Source: Scalesia atractyloides
Taxonomy: Eukaryota > Streptophyta > Magnoliopsida > Asterales > Asteraceae
Reading direction: 5' to 3'
NCBI GenBank assembly: GCA_947069175.1
Contig: CAMTDV010000019.1
Span: forward strand, 76,879,358 to 76,943,357
Length of the DNA: 64,000 nucleotides
The position numbers were made by a program, and so were the translations under genes. The notes beneath the pieces are model-generated. The model had not been told where the DNA came from and made no database searches. It saw only the letters and a program-made list of their open reading frames with translations. Below, piece after piece: positions 43,001-55,615 of the stretch (the first letter of the stretch is position 1; each line of letters opens with the position of its first letter).

Positions 43001-46000
43001 AAAGATTGAGCAACTCAGAAGATTATCAGGCGTTTCTGAAGTGCATTGAACAGTACTGCACTGAAACTATCACTCGACCACAACTGCAGTCATTGGTAAG
43101 TATATGTATATGATATGCATTAGCTAAACCTTTCTGTTGTTTATATATCTTCTTCTTATCAGTTATTCTGTATATGCACAAGTTTAGTAAGTTTAAAGAT
43201 TAATTTATTTTTGTTAGGTAAATAATTTGCTTGGAGCGTATGCATATCTTGTGGAAGAAGTCAACGAGTTCATAGATCGCAGTGAAATGACAAGTAATTG
43301 TTAGTAGAAGTTGTTAATTACCTGCTTACAAATAATTTATTTTCCTCTGTGAGTTGATAAGGTTTTTATCTAATAAGTCATTTATGCGTATAGCTTTTTT
43401 CCATGAGTAAGCATACATGTATTTTTGCATATCTCAATGCTGACTTTACTTTCCTAAATTTATACTATCTTCACATATGTAATGGTATTAAATTTTTTGT
43501 GCTTATACATATGTAATGGTATTAAATTTTTTGTGCTTATAACTAATATTTGCAGGATCTGGATCGAAACCGTCTTTAATTTCCAGCAAGGACAAATATG
43601 CATCAAAATCGATTCAAGAACTTGACCTTTCTGACTGTGAATGCTGCACTCCAAGTTACCGACTTCTGCCAAAAGATGTAGGAAATTTTACATCATGGGT
43701 GTTTGGTTTTCCGGTTTTGCACTTGAATTTTTTATATTTTATTTTTAAATTTGAAAGTGGGTTTTGCTTTATACAGTACCCAATTCCTTCAGCTAGTCAA
43801 AAAACAAAGATCGGTTTTGAGGTGTTGAATGATCATTGGGTGTCTGTTACATCTGGAAGTGAAGATTATTCTTTCAAACACATGCGTAAAAATCAGTATG
43901 AAGAAAGCTTATTTCGTTGTGAAGATGACAGGTTGGGAATTTGTTTGAAATGTCACATCACTATGTGTGTCTCTACTATATGATGCTTTACTATTGGTTT
44001 GTATATTTCAGATTTGAACTGGACATGTTAGTAGAATCTGTGCATGTAACAGCCAAACGTGTGGAAGAATTGTTGGACAGGATTAATGATAACTCCGGCA
44101 AGACTGACAATTCTGTTAATATCGAAGACTTCACTGGTGAGAAGCTTATTAATGACCAGTACACATGTCAAAATGGGTGATTCGGGGGGTCAAAACGGGT
44201 AATTTTATACTTTTGTCCAAAAATCTCAAAATTCTTCCAAACATGTAGTATGTCAGTTGTGATCACAAAATTGATGATATTTCCATAATAATCAAGGTTC
44301 TTGAATAGACCAAGTTATCAGATTTACACGTTAAAAATACGCTTCTAGCCACTTCAGATTTTACAAAGTGTTTTTGACCTGTTTGACTGGTTAAGAGATA
44401 AAAAAACATATCCAAGTAGATCTATTCATAAATAAATGGTTTATTTTTGTGTGTTGTTCAGCTATACATTTGAAATGCATTGGACGCCTGTATGGTGATC
44501 ATGGGCATGACGTGATGGATGTATTAAGAAAAAACGCATCTCTTACGTTGCCAGTAATATTAACTCGCCTGAAGCAGAAACAAGAAGAGTGGCTGAGGTG
44601 TCGTTCTGATAATAAAAAAGTTTGGGCAGAAATTTACGCTAAAAACTACCACAAGTCACTTGATCATCGCAGCTTTTATTTCAAACAGCAAGATTCAAAG
44701 AGCTTGAGTACTAAAGGTGAACACATTCTCTCCATTTGATATTCATTTTTCATTTTTTTATATTTTATATTTTAAATATAGAGGCCGGTTAACGTGCAAT
44801 ATTTCTTAACGTACGAGCGTAGGCTATGAAATTACGCACGTTGTAAAACTCAAAACCCTAATCACGCATGTTGAAACACAATAATCACGCTTGTTGAAAA
44901 GACATAATCACGCATGTTGAAAACCAGAACATGCTTCATTACAAAAGTATAACATGCGTGATTATGGTTTTTCAACATGCGTGATTTGGGTTTTGAATTT
45001 TACAACGTGTGTAATTTCAAAGCGTACGCTCATACGTTAAGCAATATTGTAGTTTACACTTTCACTTAAACATATACTAAAAAGACAGAAAACAACCTTA
45101 ATCTTTCTAAATTGACAAAAACAACCCTAAACTTTTCAAATTGTCATTTTCACTCCTTGGGTTCTAACTTTTCAAATTTACCCCCGTATTTTCATTCTTT
45201 AGCTTAAAATTAAAAAAAAAAGAAATTCTCAGTTGGTTAATATTATGTACATGTCTGTGTAAATTCACGTTTGAACGTAAGTTTTTCCGAAAACGAGTCG
45301 AGTCATATATAATGCGTTTTCATACTTATTTTTATGTACGTTTTTGGTTGGTCGACATTTTAAAGTACGTGTCGGTATAATTGACGTTTCGACATGATTT
45401 TTTTTGGAACGATTCTGGTCAAATATAATACTTTTTCGTTCTTAGTTTTGCATACGTTTTCGGTTGGTATATGTTATGACATAAACGAGTCGGTTCAAGT
45501 ATAATACGTTTTAATTCGATGGTATAAATTCAAGTTATTGTACGTTTTGACGCCGCTAAGTCTTGAAGCAAAGGTAATGGTGGTGTGGTGGTTAGGTGGA
45601 GTGGAATCCTCACTAAACGAACCAACTCGGGTTTGATTCCGTTTCTTTTGTAACCACTATGCTTTAGATCGGATACGCTCAAACACGCGTTTTCGTATGG
45701 TTAACGCATCACATAACGTGTCGTGTCGCGTCGCAAGCTATAAACAACTAAGGTGTCGCCACTGCAACGCGCAACCTATGGCAACAATCTAGCTATTATA
45801 ATATTCATAGTTTTCTCTTCATATTGCAGCTTTGTTGGCCGAAATCAAGGAAATGAGTGAAGAACAATCTGTAGAAGATAACATTCGTCAGTGTGTTGCT
45901 CCTGGAGGAAAACAAAACACTATTCCACATCAAGAGTTTAAGTACTCTGATCTGGACATCCATGAAGACTTGTATCAGGTTATGAAATATGCTGTTGCAC

Positions 46001-49000
46001 AAGCGGGTTCTCCTGAACAAATTAATAAGACTGTGAAGATCTGGACTACTTTCGTGGAACCTATGCTCGGTGTTCCTCCTCGGTCTTCACGCATAGCTGA
46101 CCAAAACGCTGCAAAAATAGCCAATCATGCTGTTACAAGTGGCGTAGCAGTAACGTCAGTTTCTAGAACTAGAATGTTAGATGATAGCAGTGGTGTTAAA
46201 GAGAATGGTTATTCCAAATCTGATCATTCGGAGCATACAGGAAGTGAATCTGGTGATGAAGAGGACCTCTCTCCTGATGCAGACCATGATAACAACGGTG
46301 AGAGTGATGATGTGGCGTATGGGATGGGTGACGAGGTCTATCCAGTAGAAAATTTCTTAGAAAGAGTGAAGCCGGTAATGCTGCATCTTCCTGCAGCATT
46401 TTATAATAAAGAGAGAAAATCTCGGGTCTTTTATGGAAATGATGACTTCTATGTTTTCTTCAGACTTCATCAAGTAAAGCTTGTGTTTTATATTGCATAT
46501 TTTTACAAATATTTTTCATTTGTTTATTTAATTTTCATTTATCTCTTTCCTTAATTAACAGATACTGTACTCAAGGCTAGAGGAAGCAAAGGAGAAGTCT
46601 CTAGTTGAGAGATGGAGGGGTTCAAATGATTCAACGCCTAATGATTCATACGCTAGGTGTTTTAGCTTTAGTAACTAAAGTCTATTTTTCGTTTTAACCA
46701 AACTAGTGGTTATCACCCGCGCTACGCATCGGGTTCGAAACGTAGATAAAAATAAGCAAATCGCGAGAGTTAAAGTTATTTGATGTTTTAGCTAATGGGC
46801 TAAACATGTCATTATTAAAGTTGAGGGGTTAAACATGTCATTATTAAAGTTGAGAGGCTAAAGTTAAGGGCTAAAGTTGTTTTACTTAAAGGGTTAAATA
46901 TGTCATTACCAAAGTTGATGGGCTAAATATTTCATTATTAAAGTTGAGGGACTAAAGTTTCTTATTGTCAAAATTGAGGGGCCAAAGTTGGTTGATGCGA
47001 AAAAATAGCATATTTATAGTATATATAATTTCTCCGTGGCCATTCTTATAACATAGTTTTTTTTCTTCTGCAATGCAGATTCTTAGATCTACTGTATAGT
47101 TTTCTTGATGGTGCTATTGATAGCGCAAAATATGAAGATGAATGTCGGGCTGTTCTCGGCACTTGGTCATTTCCCGTTTTCACATTGGACAAGCTAATTG
47201 ACAAGCTTATTAAATTGGTAGCATCGTCATTTCTCTTTCTTAGTTATTATTTTTAATTACATATAATTGTTATCCGGTTTGATCGTTGATCAATGCCTAC
47301 CGCAGCTACTAGCAATTACCATGGATGAGGTTAATAACAAGCTGCTTGACCTGTATGCATATGAAAGCTTGAGGAAAGAGGGATTCGTAGACGAACTTTA
47401 TAATGCAAACGCCAGCGTAATCGTTAACGACTCCAAGATCTTCCGGTTCGACTGTGTGAGTAATCCTGACCCGTGAATATAAAAAATGAACCTAAACCGA
47501 TCCATTCGTAAGTTAATTGATTGAAATTGCAACCTCTTACCTTATAGTCTAGTTTAACAAGTATTGTTTTGCTGCAGTCATCTGTCCCGGAAACACATAG
47601 ACAAACCCGACTAACCATACAAATAATAAACTTTGCATATGAAAAATCTGAACCACCGGCTGCTTCATTGGACCCGACTTTTGCAACTTATCTAAACTCC
47701 CAACTCCTTTCAGTTAATCCTAAGAAAAAGAGGCGCAGAATCTTCTTGAAGAGGTATGCACTTGTCATTTATAGTTTAGTGCCATTCAATTGTCGGTTAG
47801 ATAATTTTGGTTCCTGCATTTTCAGGAATAAGCGGAAATATGCGTGTGAAGACGTGGACTTGGCAATGGCAAAGGCCATGGAAAAGTTTCATATCGTAAA
47901 TGGGCTCGAGTTCAAGATAACCGCCTTTACACATAAGGTGATTCTCAATCTCTTTGTGCAATAAGAATTGCTCAACTTTCTTTTTCAGATGTCCTATGAA
48001 AGTCATAAACTTCTATTTCTAAAAGATCCAATCAAGAGTTTTACCCATTTACCTATTTTCATCATTATAAATAAATTGATAATGCATCGATTTGGTAATT
48101 AATCTATATCGGAAGATATTTTCCATAATTGACATATACTCAAACATGTTACTTTAACTATGTACCGTATCAAATTTCTCATTTTTCATGGGACTTATAG
48201 AGTTTATGGTAAAATGCCTAGAGTTCATGGCTATTTTGACCGATTTACTTATTAACGGGTCAATTCAGATTCTAAATCTTTAACGGGTCAAACGGGTAAC
48301 TATTTATTCATTTTCATCATTATAAATAATGTCCTCATCTCATCCTCTCCGGGCCCTGCTCTACTAATAGGATATTCAATGTTTTAAAAACCAGTTTTTA
48401 AATCGTACCGGGTTAGGCTAAAAAATGGTTCAACCGGTTGAACCAGGTTGTACCGGAAGGTTAAACTGGGTTGATTAATTAACCCTATAAATCCGTAAAA
48501 TACAAATTTTACTCAAAAAATAATCCAAAACTAAATCACTATTGACACTTTTTTGGGCGCTAGGTTTTACTAAGAAGGTAAATCGTCAACCTTTTGGGCC
48601 CATAAAAGATTAAAAGTCCAAATTTTAACCTTTGACCCGGTACCGGTATACCCCAATTTACCGGCGGTACAACTTCTTTGTCGTTCCCTCAATTTACCGG
48701 TATGATTCGTGCCGGCCAAGCTTCCGGCATCCGGTTTAACCGGTTCAACCGGCTGGTATAAAGCGGTTTTTAAAACATTGAGGATATTAATGGGTAGGTT
48801 TTGTTTGTTTGTATCGATCTGGTTCTAAGTTTCCATAATTGATCTCTGTTGGAGGATATTGTACATAATTGACAGCTACTCGAAACATCTTGAATGATTT
48901 AATTTCGAATGGGTAAATTCAGATTATAATCTTTAATTGGTCAAACAGGTAAAAAATAAAATAGAATTGGTCAAACAGGTAAAAAATAAAATAGAATTTT

Positions 49001-49520
49001 TGCTAAAATGGCCCTACTTTTATGTACAATAATTTTAGCAAAATCCAGTTAAAATAGCTTAAAAAAGGAAACAAGCCAATGTTAGAAAATTGTCCAAAGT
49101 GTAATTTACTAATTTTAATGTAAAAAAGATTAAAACCTTTTTCCATTATCATTAAATAATATAGTCTGTGTAATCATATTTGACAAAATTAGTTATGTAT
49201 AAAATATATGGAAAAAAGTGGGCTGGGCCAACTCAGCCCATACGAAAAGTTACCTGTTAAACCCTAAACCTTAAACCTGCCCGTTCTAGTAAAATGAAAA
49301 AGAAGTTGTGGATTTTCTGACCTTTGAGTACGGTGTGTGGCAGGTATATTATGTGATGGATACATCCGATTCGATGGTGCAAACGCGCAGAAAAAGGATC
49401 ACTAGTCGTATCGGGCCGGGCCAGTCTGTTGATCATGCTAGTATTTCAAATGGTCGTGCTCTCAAAGCATTGAAGTTCAATAAGCTTCTGTTGTCTAGGC
49501 TTCATCCCATGGAACCATGA
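40100..49520 (+). CDS. SNL: SIN3-like transcriptional corepressor (paired amphipathic helix protein), 1092 aa
   Basis: Scaffold of nuclear histone deacetylase complexes; PAH domains bind repressors and the central domain binds the deacetylase. Coding exons by splice signals: 40100-40170, 41194-41355, 41444-41630, 42224-42322, 42410-42583, 42657-42879, 42959-43095, 43218-43293, 43556-43677, 43777-43931, 44012-44136, 44462-44716, 45830-46473, 46562-46656, 47079-47217, 47306-47455, 47578-47753, 47826-47937, 49344-49520. The phases agree throughout and total 3279 bp. Domains: PAH1 about 40-105 (TNDVLTYIQKVKDTF), PAH2 about 128-205 (ALVFVNKIKMRFQGQDHVYK), PAH3 about 308-375 (YQAFLKCIEQYC), HDAC-interaction domain about 385-590 (YRLLPKDYPIPSASQ, SFKHMRKNQYEESLF, HKSLDHRSFYFKQQD), Sin3 C-terminal region about 650-1030. 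Acidic stretch in exon 13, basic KKKRRR in exon 17. About 250 aa shorter than typical Arabidopsis homologues, mainly in linkers. No stop or frameshift, so likely functional. Confidence 0.93.
40130..40830 (+). repeat. Tandem duplication of exon 1 end and intron 1 of the SIN3-like gene
   Basis: Two diverged units of about 300-390 bp, 40130-40440 and 40441-40830. Each starts with AAGCGGTSATTTGT-TCTGAACAG and a donor, and each continues with GTAAGTTGTTTAGGGAGATTT, ATAGATAGATACACTATTG and TTGTTAAGTGGCTAGATGAT. The second copy retains the donor GTAAGTAT but no longer a start codon. Confidence 0.85.
41721..42143. mobile_element. Foldback MITE in intron 3 of the SIN3-like gene
   Basis: About 420 bp with long inverted ends: GTAAAATGCCATTTTCGTCC on the left and GGACGAAGATGGCATTTTAC on the right, pairing on through CCAAACCTC / GAAGTTTGG and the GGATCCAAA / TTTGGACCC segment. 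Related in wording to the MITE at 37772. A 28-bp copy of exon 3 sequence (GTGGATTACGAAGAAGCACT) lies just before it at 41662. Confidence 0.85.
44797..45050. mobile_element. Foldback MITE in intron 12 of the SIN3-like gene
   Basis: About 254 bp. The left end GCAATATTTCTTAACGTACG pairs with the right end (reverse GCAATATTGCTTAACG or similar). The inner part repeats AATCACGCATGTTGAAA three times on one arm and inverted on the other. Confidence 0.8.
45561..45650 (+). repeat. SINE-like tRNA-derived fragment in intron 12
   Basis: TGGTGTGGTGGTTA resembles an A-box region and GGGTTTGATTCC a B-box, about 45 bases apart, followed by a T-rich TTTCTTTTG. No clear tail or target duplication. Confidence 0.4.
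46703..47029 (-). mobile_element. Short non-autonomous Helitron in intron 14
   Basis: Minus strand 3' end: CCCG, ten-base loop, CGGG hairpin, then TGATAACCACTAG followed by T (46703). The 5' end near 47029 reads TTATATATACTATAAATATG, close to the usual TCTATATATACT start. The inside holds several copies of a GGGCTAAACATGTCATTATT type repeat of about 34 bp. Confidence 0.75.
48369..48788. mobile_element. hAT-type MITE in intron 18 with 8-bp target duplication
   Basis: Terminal inverted repeats CAATGTTTTAAAAACC (48377) and GGTTTTTAAAACATTG (ends 48780). Both sides carry AGGATATT (48369-48376 and 48781-48788), the 8-bp duplication expected of hAT elements. The inside is rich in GGTTCAACCGG motifs; no coding capacity. 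Confidence 0.9.
48931..48996. repeat. Direct repeat of about 30 bp in intron 18
   Basis: AATTGGTCAAACAGGTAAAA plus AATAAAATAG occurs twice in a row. Confidence 0.8.
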
Positions 49521-51007
49521 GAAGCAATTGGATGAGGTACTTGCTCAGTTTGACTTTGACCGAGGAGTTATTTTCGACAATTACTCATTAGTTTTTGTAT
49601 AATCCAGTTTCTGAATAATCATATATTATGAAAATTAGATTTAAATTAGAAAAAAAAAACAGTAGGAAAACCATGTTTTGATGTTTATTTGTTTTTACTT
49701 TTGATTTTAACATTTACCTTTTATGAGTCATTTTATACTTAAAAACACAAGGCTATAGTAGAACGATCACTTGTTTGTACCACAGGGACGGCAAAAAAAA
49801 AAAAAAAACTAAAATATGTGGGACGGGTCGGGTATTTCGGATGGATATGTCATTAGATGATCACTGCCCAATCAAATATATCATATGGTAAATGGTATGT
49901 AGTTAAAAAAAAGTTGACAGATTATATCATGTGGTAAATGGTATGTTAGAAATGTAAAACTTGGAAATTACAAAAATTATTAGAATAGTAGTCTGGGTAA
50001 CCAATATTTCAAGTGGGTTTTTATATGAGTTTAACATCTAATGATTTAATATAGGAAGTATTAATACTTTTAAAATATTGTCATCCATGTTCAAATATTA
50101 TAATTTATGTTGTTAATTAAAGGAGTCAATAACTTATAACGATGTTATAAATAATGGATAAATGGTTAATCAAAAGATAAGGATTTAGACGGAATATGGT
50201 AAGTTAATGTTACACATTCCGTTTCAACTTTTAGAAATCAAATCTATGGTTTGAGTAATGGGTATTATAGGGGCATGGTGACACCCCTAACACTACCGTT
50301 GCGGACGTTATAAGGGCATGCAAAGGGAAGGACATTTCTAGTATAATGCTCAATGAGAAGAAAAAAATTGGAAAGTAACAATTGAATGAACAATCAAGAG
50401 CGTTAACCATTACACATTTTTTAAGGGAGTTTTGAGGTTGATGTGGAGGAAAATGCCTTTAGGGGACATTAACCATTACGAATGGACTTGGGATTACTCC
50501 TATGTTAAACATTTCACATATTTTAAAAGTGACCATTAGATTCTCACTTTTATGCTCTTCCGTAGAAATCAAGATACCATTTTTTCTTGAATCCTCTCCA
50601 CCTCTACCTCTCCGTATCTTATCGTCTTCGTCAATCGCATACTCAAGAATAATTTTCTACTAAGGTCAAGAGTTTTGGTGTATGTTAACTTGATTTACAA
50701 CTTTTTTTATTTGGGTCTGCTCGAAATCAAGTGAAAACTATCAGCCATCATTCATATTCTAGTCTTACTTTGAGCTAATGAACAAATTTTGGCCCTAATT
50801 TCAAAATATACTAATGAAATAATTAATAATCAAACAACTCTTGTATAAATTACATCGTAATAGACATTTGATGACTATGCATATTTTAAATGTAGAGATG
50901 ATTAAGTTTTATTAAAGGTTATGTTAATTAAATTAAATCATATTAATAAACTGCAGTGAGTGAAAACAAAATACAAAATGTAAGAAACAATATGGTAGAT
51001 TGGTGAC
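49521..51007. other. Intergenic DNA downstream of the SIN3-like gene, no gene seen
   Basis: AT-rich. A run of A at about 49794-49809 and a GGGGCATGGTGACACCCCTA palindrome-like block near 50271 are the only notable items. Confidence 0.5.
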
Positions 51008-51653
51008 TGTTGTTACAACAGATATGAGACCAAGGATAGTGAGTGGACTGGTTAGGCTAAAAGGCTTCGAGGGTTTCGATTTACCTAACGCAGGTCGTGG
51101 GGTCCCCCACGTTTACAAGACGTGGAGAGAGGTTCACTAGTTGTGTTTGTAATTTTCCCAAGATCCTTAGCTGAAATATGTTCAGCCTTGGATGCAAGAG
51201 CAAATGTATTGTGTGTGTTGGAATAAAGAAAAGAGACTTGTATGAAACAAGTTCTTGGGAGACAAGGAGGAAGATCAGGGATTCCAGAGAATCAGGAATG
51301 ATCTGGGATGTCTTTGATGCATTTAGTGAAGTGTCTTTTATAGGGAAAGAGATTTCTCAAAGGAGAAACATGTGACTACTGAACCCTGCTTGCAGTGGTG
51401 GCTTACCCATTTATGGGGTCGAAGGGATCGACCTGCGGATAAAAGATTGTTACCTTTGCACATGCTCTGGCCGAGCACTGTTTGGGTAGTAGTGTACACA
51501 AAGGCTGATGTGACAAGACCCTGTTATGTTCCTTTTGCTGGCTGAGATACTTCAACGCTTTTGAACCCTTAAACCTTTTAACCTTTTAAGCTGTATTGTA
51601 TCTTAGTCATTTTATTATGCTTTATGTTTTCCTTTGGGCTATCCCCGTCATCA
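51008..51653 (-). repeat. Putative 3' LTR of a Tat-type Ty3/gypsy element
   Basis: Minus-strand reading begins TGATGACGGGGATAGCCC directly after a purine-rich CTGACTTGGGGGGC (51654-51667), a good polypurine tract and LTR start. The left edge at TGTTGTTACAACAG (51008) is inferred from the TG/CA rule only. Confidence 0.5.
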
Positions 51654-52115
51654 GCCCCCCAAGTCAGAGGATTTGGGGTGAAGGTCCAAAGACATCTGAC
51701 TTTCGTACAATTTTTTCTTAGCTTAAAGGTTTCAGGGCTTGGAAGGTTGTTGTTTAGTTATCTGGTGAAATAATCCAAAAACTCACTGTGAGTCTCAAGG
51801 CTTCGAGGCTTGAAAGCTTGGGATTTGATGGGTAGCTTTTTTGATGCTACCAATAAGTAATTCTTGGATGCTTCGAGACTTGAAGGCTTTGATTGGCGCT
51901 TGGGAACTGCTTTTTTGAGTTTTGATGTGACAGTTGATTGATGGGTGGCAGTTTTCAGTCGGCGGTTTTCAATGCCCTAATTATGGTAGTGGTTAATTTT
52001 ATTGTTATATGTATTTTACTTAATATAAACTTTTCATTTCACATTTCATTTTTACCATTCCATCAATCTCAAAATTCAGGTTAGTTTCCCTTTGCTCTTT
52101 CTTCATCTTTTTCTC

Positions 52116-54303
52116 ATGGGTGCCAAAAATGAGTTGTCGGTTCGTTTTTCATGCTTAACACAAGAACAAGTTGAAACCTTTTGCACAGAATGGGGTATTG
52201 ATCTTAAGTTCAAACCGGTTGCTCCGGGTGCGAACAAATCGATTGATCGTTGCTACTGCCGTCATTTCGAGTTTTCGAATCTTCGATATCCGTTTTCCAT
52301 GTTTTTGTTGAATGTGCTTGAATATTATAGGGTTTCTCTTGGTCAATTACACCCTTTTGGTGTTTCTAGGGTTATGCATTTTCAGGTTTTATGTCGTGCT
52401 TTGGGGTATGATCCCTCGTTGTTAATGTTTCGCTGTTTTTTCCGGTTGTCTAAAAATGGTGATTGGTTTACATTTGAGACATCCCAGGTTGATGTTAACC
52501 TGATTTCGTCATGTGTTACTACCTTGGGGTCCTGGAAGGATCGTTTCTTTTGGGTTTCTGATTCGATTTTGCCGTTTAAATCTGTTTGGAGAGTTCCTTC
52601 TGCTGTTTTGAACAATCCTGTGCCTGATGATTCTGAGTTGAACGAGTTGTTCTTGAAGTCCATTAGTGTTTGTTCTTCAAGGCTTCGGCATTTTCCTGAA
52701 CCTTTTTTAGTTTTGAGTGGTGTTAGTGTTCTTTGGGATAAACCAAATTATGACCATGTTCTTATGAAGGGTGACCAGGGTATTGCCTTTTTTAAATTTT
52801 ACTTTGTATTGTTGTTTTGGTACTAATTTTTTATTACTTTTAGTGATGTCTGCTTTGGACTTTATCAAGAGTGATGATACCTCTGATGTTGTTTTTGGAG
52901 AAACTGAGGCGACTCCTAGTGAGAATGTTGTTGTTAAGACTGTAGAGAGCAGGTATGAAGGTTCCGGGTATGTTAGTGTTCCAGATGTTAAGGGGTTTAC
53001 TAAAGTTGGTTCTTCGAAGCCTTTAACAAGGAAGGCCAAACATGATTTGCTGAAGGATATTGCTCCTCCTCTTTCTCTGGAGGCGGTGGATGTAGATGAT
53101 ATCGAAAATTCTGATGATGTTGAGGCTAACCCTATTACTGAGAAGGAGTTACCTTTGGTCAATTTGAGGAAAGATAAGGCTGCTGGTAAAAAGGTTGAGA
53201 GTTCGAAGGGTTTAATGAAAAGGACAGGAGGTTCCTCAACTGTGAGTCAGGGTGAAGTTTATGTGCCAGACTGGAAGGTTACTATTGAAGATAATTTCAG
53301 GTCATCTGCTGTTTGTGAAGATGTGCCTGCTCATTTTGCTCCTCCTGTTGTTCAAGTTGTTGCCTCTGCAATGGATGATGATGTCATGATTGCCAAGCTT
53401 ATGACTCTAGCATGTAATTTTATGGCTATCCTTCCAGAAGGTGTTTCCCGCTTTCGTCATAGGATGAGAGAATATGAGGGTTTCTCTAAACAGAAAGGGG
53501 AGATAAAGTAGTCTATTGCTGGTTTGAAGAAGCAAGTAGAGGATTTGACAGAGAGTGAGAGATCTTTGAAGGCAGCGATGGAAGAACTTACTGTTGGTCA
53601 TAAAAATGAGTTGTTGGCTGTTGAGAAACGTTTGGAGGCGGATAAGCAACGAGTGAAGGTGAGAAGGTGTCCTTGGAGATTCAGAGGAAAGCTTTTGAAG
53701 ATGAGAAGCAGGGGTTGAACACTTCCCTTGCTCAGGTGACTGCAGATAACAAATGGTTAATAGAAAAAGGATTTCAGCAAGTTGTCACATATCTCCTTCA
53801 TTCCTCTGAATTTAACCTAGCTCTTAGTGATGTTTATAAGAAGCTTCTTGTTCATGGTCGACACCAAGGTTACCTTGCTGGTTATAAGGCTGGCGTTGCT
53901 GGTGAGCCTCAAGAGAAATCTACTTTGTTTCAGCCCATCGCTTTTGAGGTGTTCAAGGACGAGGTTTTGAAGATGGAGCATATGACCTACCCCTTTGTTG
54001 GTGAGGTTTCTTAGTGTTTTGGTAAGCCTTTGTTTGTTTTACCGGGATTGAAACCTCGTGGCTTGAATGAGGCTGTTTGTGATGAGATACTGAGCTCCCT
54101 TTCCAAGACACGATCTTACTCTAGAGACAGCAAAGATGCACCATCAGAGGTTGCTGCCGAAGGATGTAAGCCTTGAAGCCTCTGAGGCGGCAGCTGGTGA
54201 TGCTGGCAAGAAAAAGAAGAAGGTGAAGAGGTCTAAAAGCGAAGCAGCTAGTGCTAAAGATTTGGAGGCAACGAAAGCGACTGTTTCAGATGCTGCTAAT
54301 TGA
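52116..54303 (+). pseudogene. Extra gene of a Tat-type retrotransposon, putative gypsy-type transposase family
   Basis: Resembles the plant family annotated as putative gypsy-type transposon protein, whose function is not known. Exon 1 runs from ATG 52116 to 52770 (LTQEQVETFCTEWGI, FEFSNLRYPFSMFLLNVLEY, SKNGDWFTFE, SWKDRFFWVSD). A GT-AG intron of 73 bp joins it in frame to 52844 (KVMSALDF). Exon 2 is acidic and then coiled-coil-like (LKKQVEDLTESERSLKAAME). Breaks: TAG at 53509, a frameshift near 53660, TAG at 54013. The final frame ends in a KKKKKVKRSKSE basic segment and TGA at 54301. It lies between the integrase end and the LTR, antisense to pol, a layout known for extra frames of Tat elements. 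Confidence 0.7.
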
Positions 54304-54615
54304 TGTATCATTCGTAGCTTTCTTAGCAATCTCTTTGAACAATGTTATGTTATTTATGTATTTTGAACAATGCTTAGGTTTTGCAGAAACCCTTAAGGTT
54401 TCTGTTTTGTGGTCGTGGTTGGCCTTGGTGGCCATTTGAACAATTTGATGGGAACCCTTGTGGTTTCCTTATTAGTCTTGGTGAACAATATATAGGTTAT
54501 GGCCCTTAAGGCCTTTTATGCTTATGCGTCGTTTCAATTGATGTTTTGTGTTGTTGTTATTCATGTTTTAATGATATTTGTCTTGTTTATTTGATGCGTC
54601 TTTTTATCTAATTTC

Positions 54616-55615
54616 GCTTAAGAAGTTTTAGTGTTGCAGTCACTTTAGCTTCAAGGCTTCATTAGGTAAATGGCACATGTTGTCTATCCTTTGTACCATT
54701 ACTTGGTGTGTTTGTTTTTCATAAACTTTTTAAAGTTTAAGGAACGATTGGTGTAGGCTGTTCGAACCCGTCTATGAGACAAGTTTTTTGAAAAATTCCT
54801 AATTCTCATGGAGTTGTATTGATTTAGGAACTCACCCCTTATATAGGTTCATTTAATCCTTGAACCTATTGAGCGATGTGGCCTGGGAGCTCATCCCTTA
54901 CATGGCCTTTGCCATGGAGTTTTTTTGCAAGGTTCTCAACCTGATTATATGATAGTTAAGACAAGTTATGATAAAAGCTACATACTTCATTCAAGAGGTT
55001 TTGTGTTTACAAAAGGGAAATTTAACAACTCTTGAGATACATTCTACATTTTCAACTAGACATGGAACCTTTTAAGGGTTTTTCCATTCCAATGCCTGGC
55101 AAGCTTTTTGCCTTTGCTTAAGAAGTTTTAGTGCTGCAGTCACTTTAGCTTCAAGGCTTCATTAGGTAAATGGCACATGTTGTCTATCCTTTGTACCATT
55201 ACTTGGTGTGTTTGTTTTTCGTAAACTTTTTAAAGTTTAAGGAACGATTGGTGTAGGCTGTTCGAACCCGTCTATGAGACAAGTTTTTTGAAAAATTCTA
55301 ATTCTCATGGAGTTGTATTGATTTAGGAACTCACCCCTTATATAGGTTCATTTAATCCTTGAACCTATTGAGCGATGTGGCCTGGGAGCTCATCCCTTAC
55401 ATGGCCTTTGCCATGGAGTTTTTTTGCAAGGTTCTCAACCTGATTATATGATAGTTAAGACAAGTTATGATAAAAGCTACATACTTCATTCAAGAGGTTT
55501 TGTGTTTACAAAAGGGAAATTTAACAACTCTTGAGATACATTCTACATTTTCAACTAGACATGAAACCTTTTAAGGGTTTTTCCATTCCAATGCGTGGGA
55601 AGCTTTTTGCCTTCT
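54616..55615. repeat. Perfectly adjacent 500-bp tandem duplication including the pol 3' end
   Basis: Units 54616-55115 and 55116-55615 are nearly identical (GCTTAAGAAGTTTTAGTG, GGAACGATTGGTGTAGGCTG, TTCAAGAGGTTTTGTG). The left unit therefore carries a second copy of the last 50 bases of the integrase frame. Confidence 0.92.

Noticed and set aside
46196..46399. Minus-strand open frame opposite SIN3-like exon 13
   Set aside because: Shadow of the coding exon; no domain and composition mirrors the acidic stretch.
49250..49290. Telomere-like CCCTAAA words
   Set aside because: Only two imperfect units (AAACCCTAAACC); common in plant leaders and introns.
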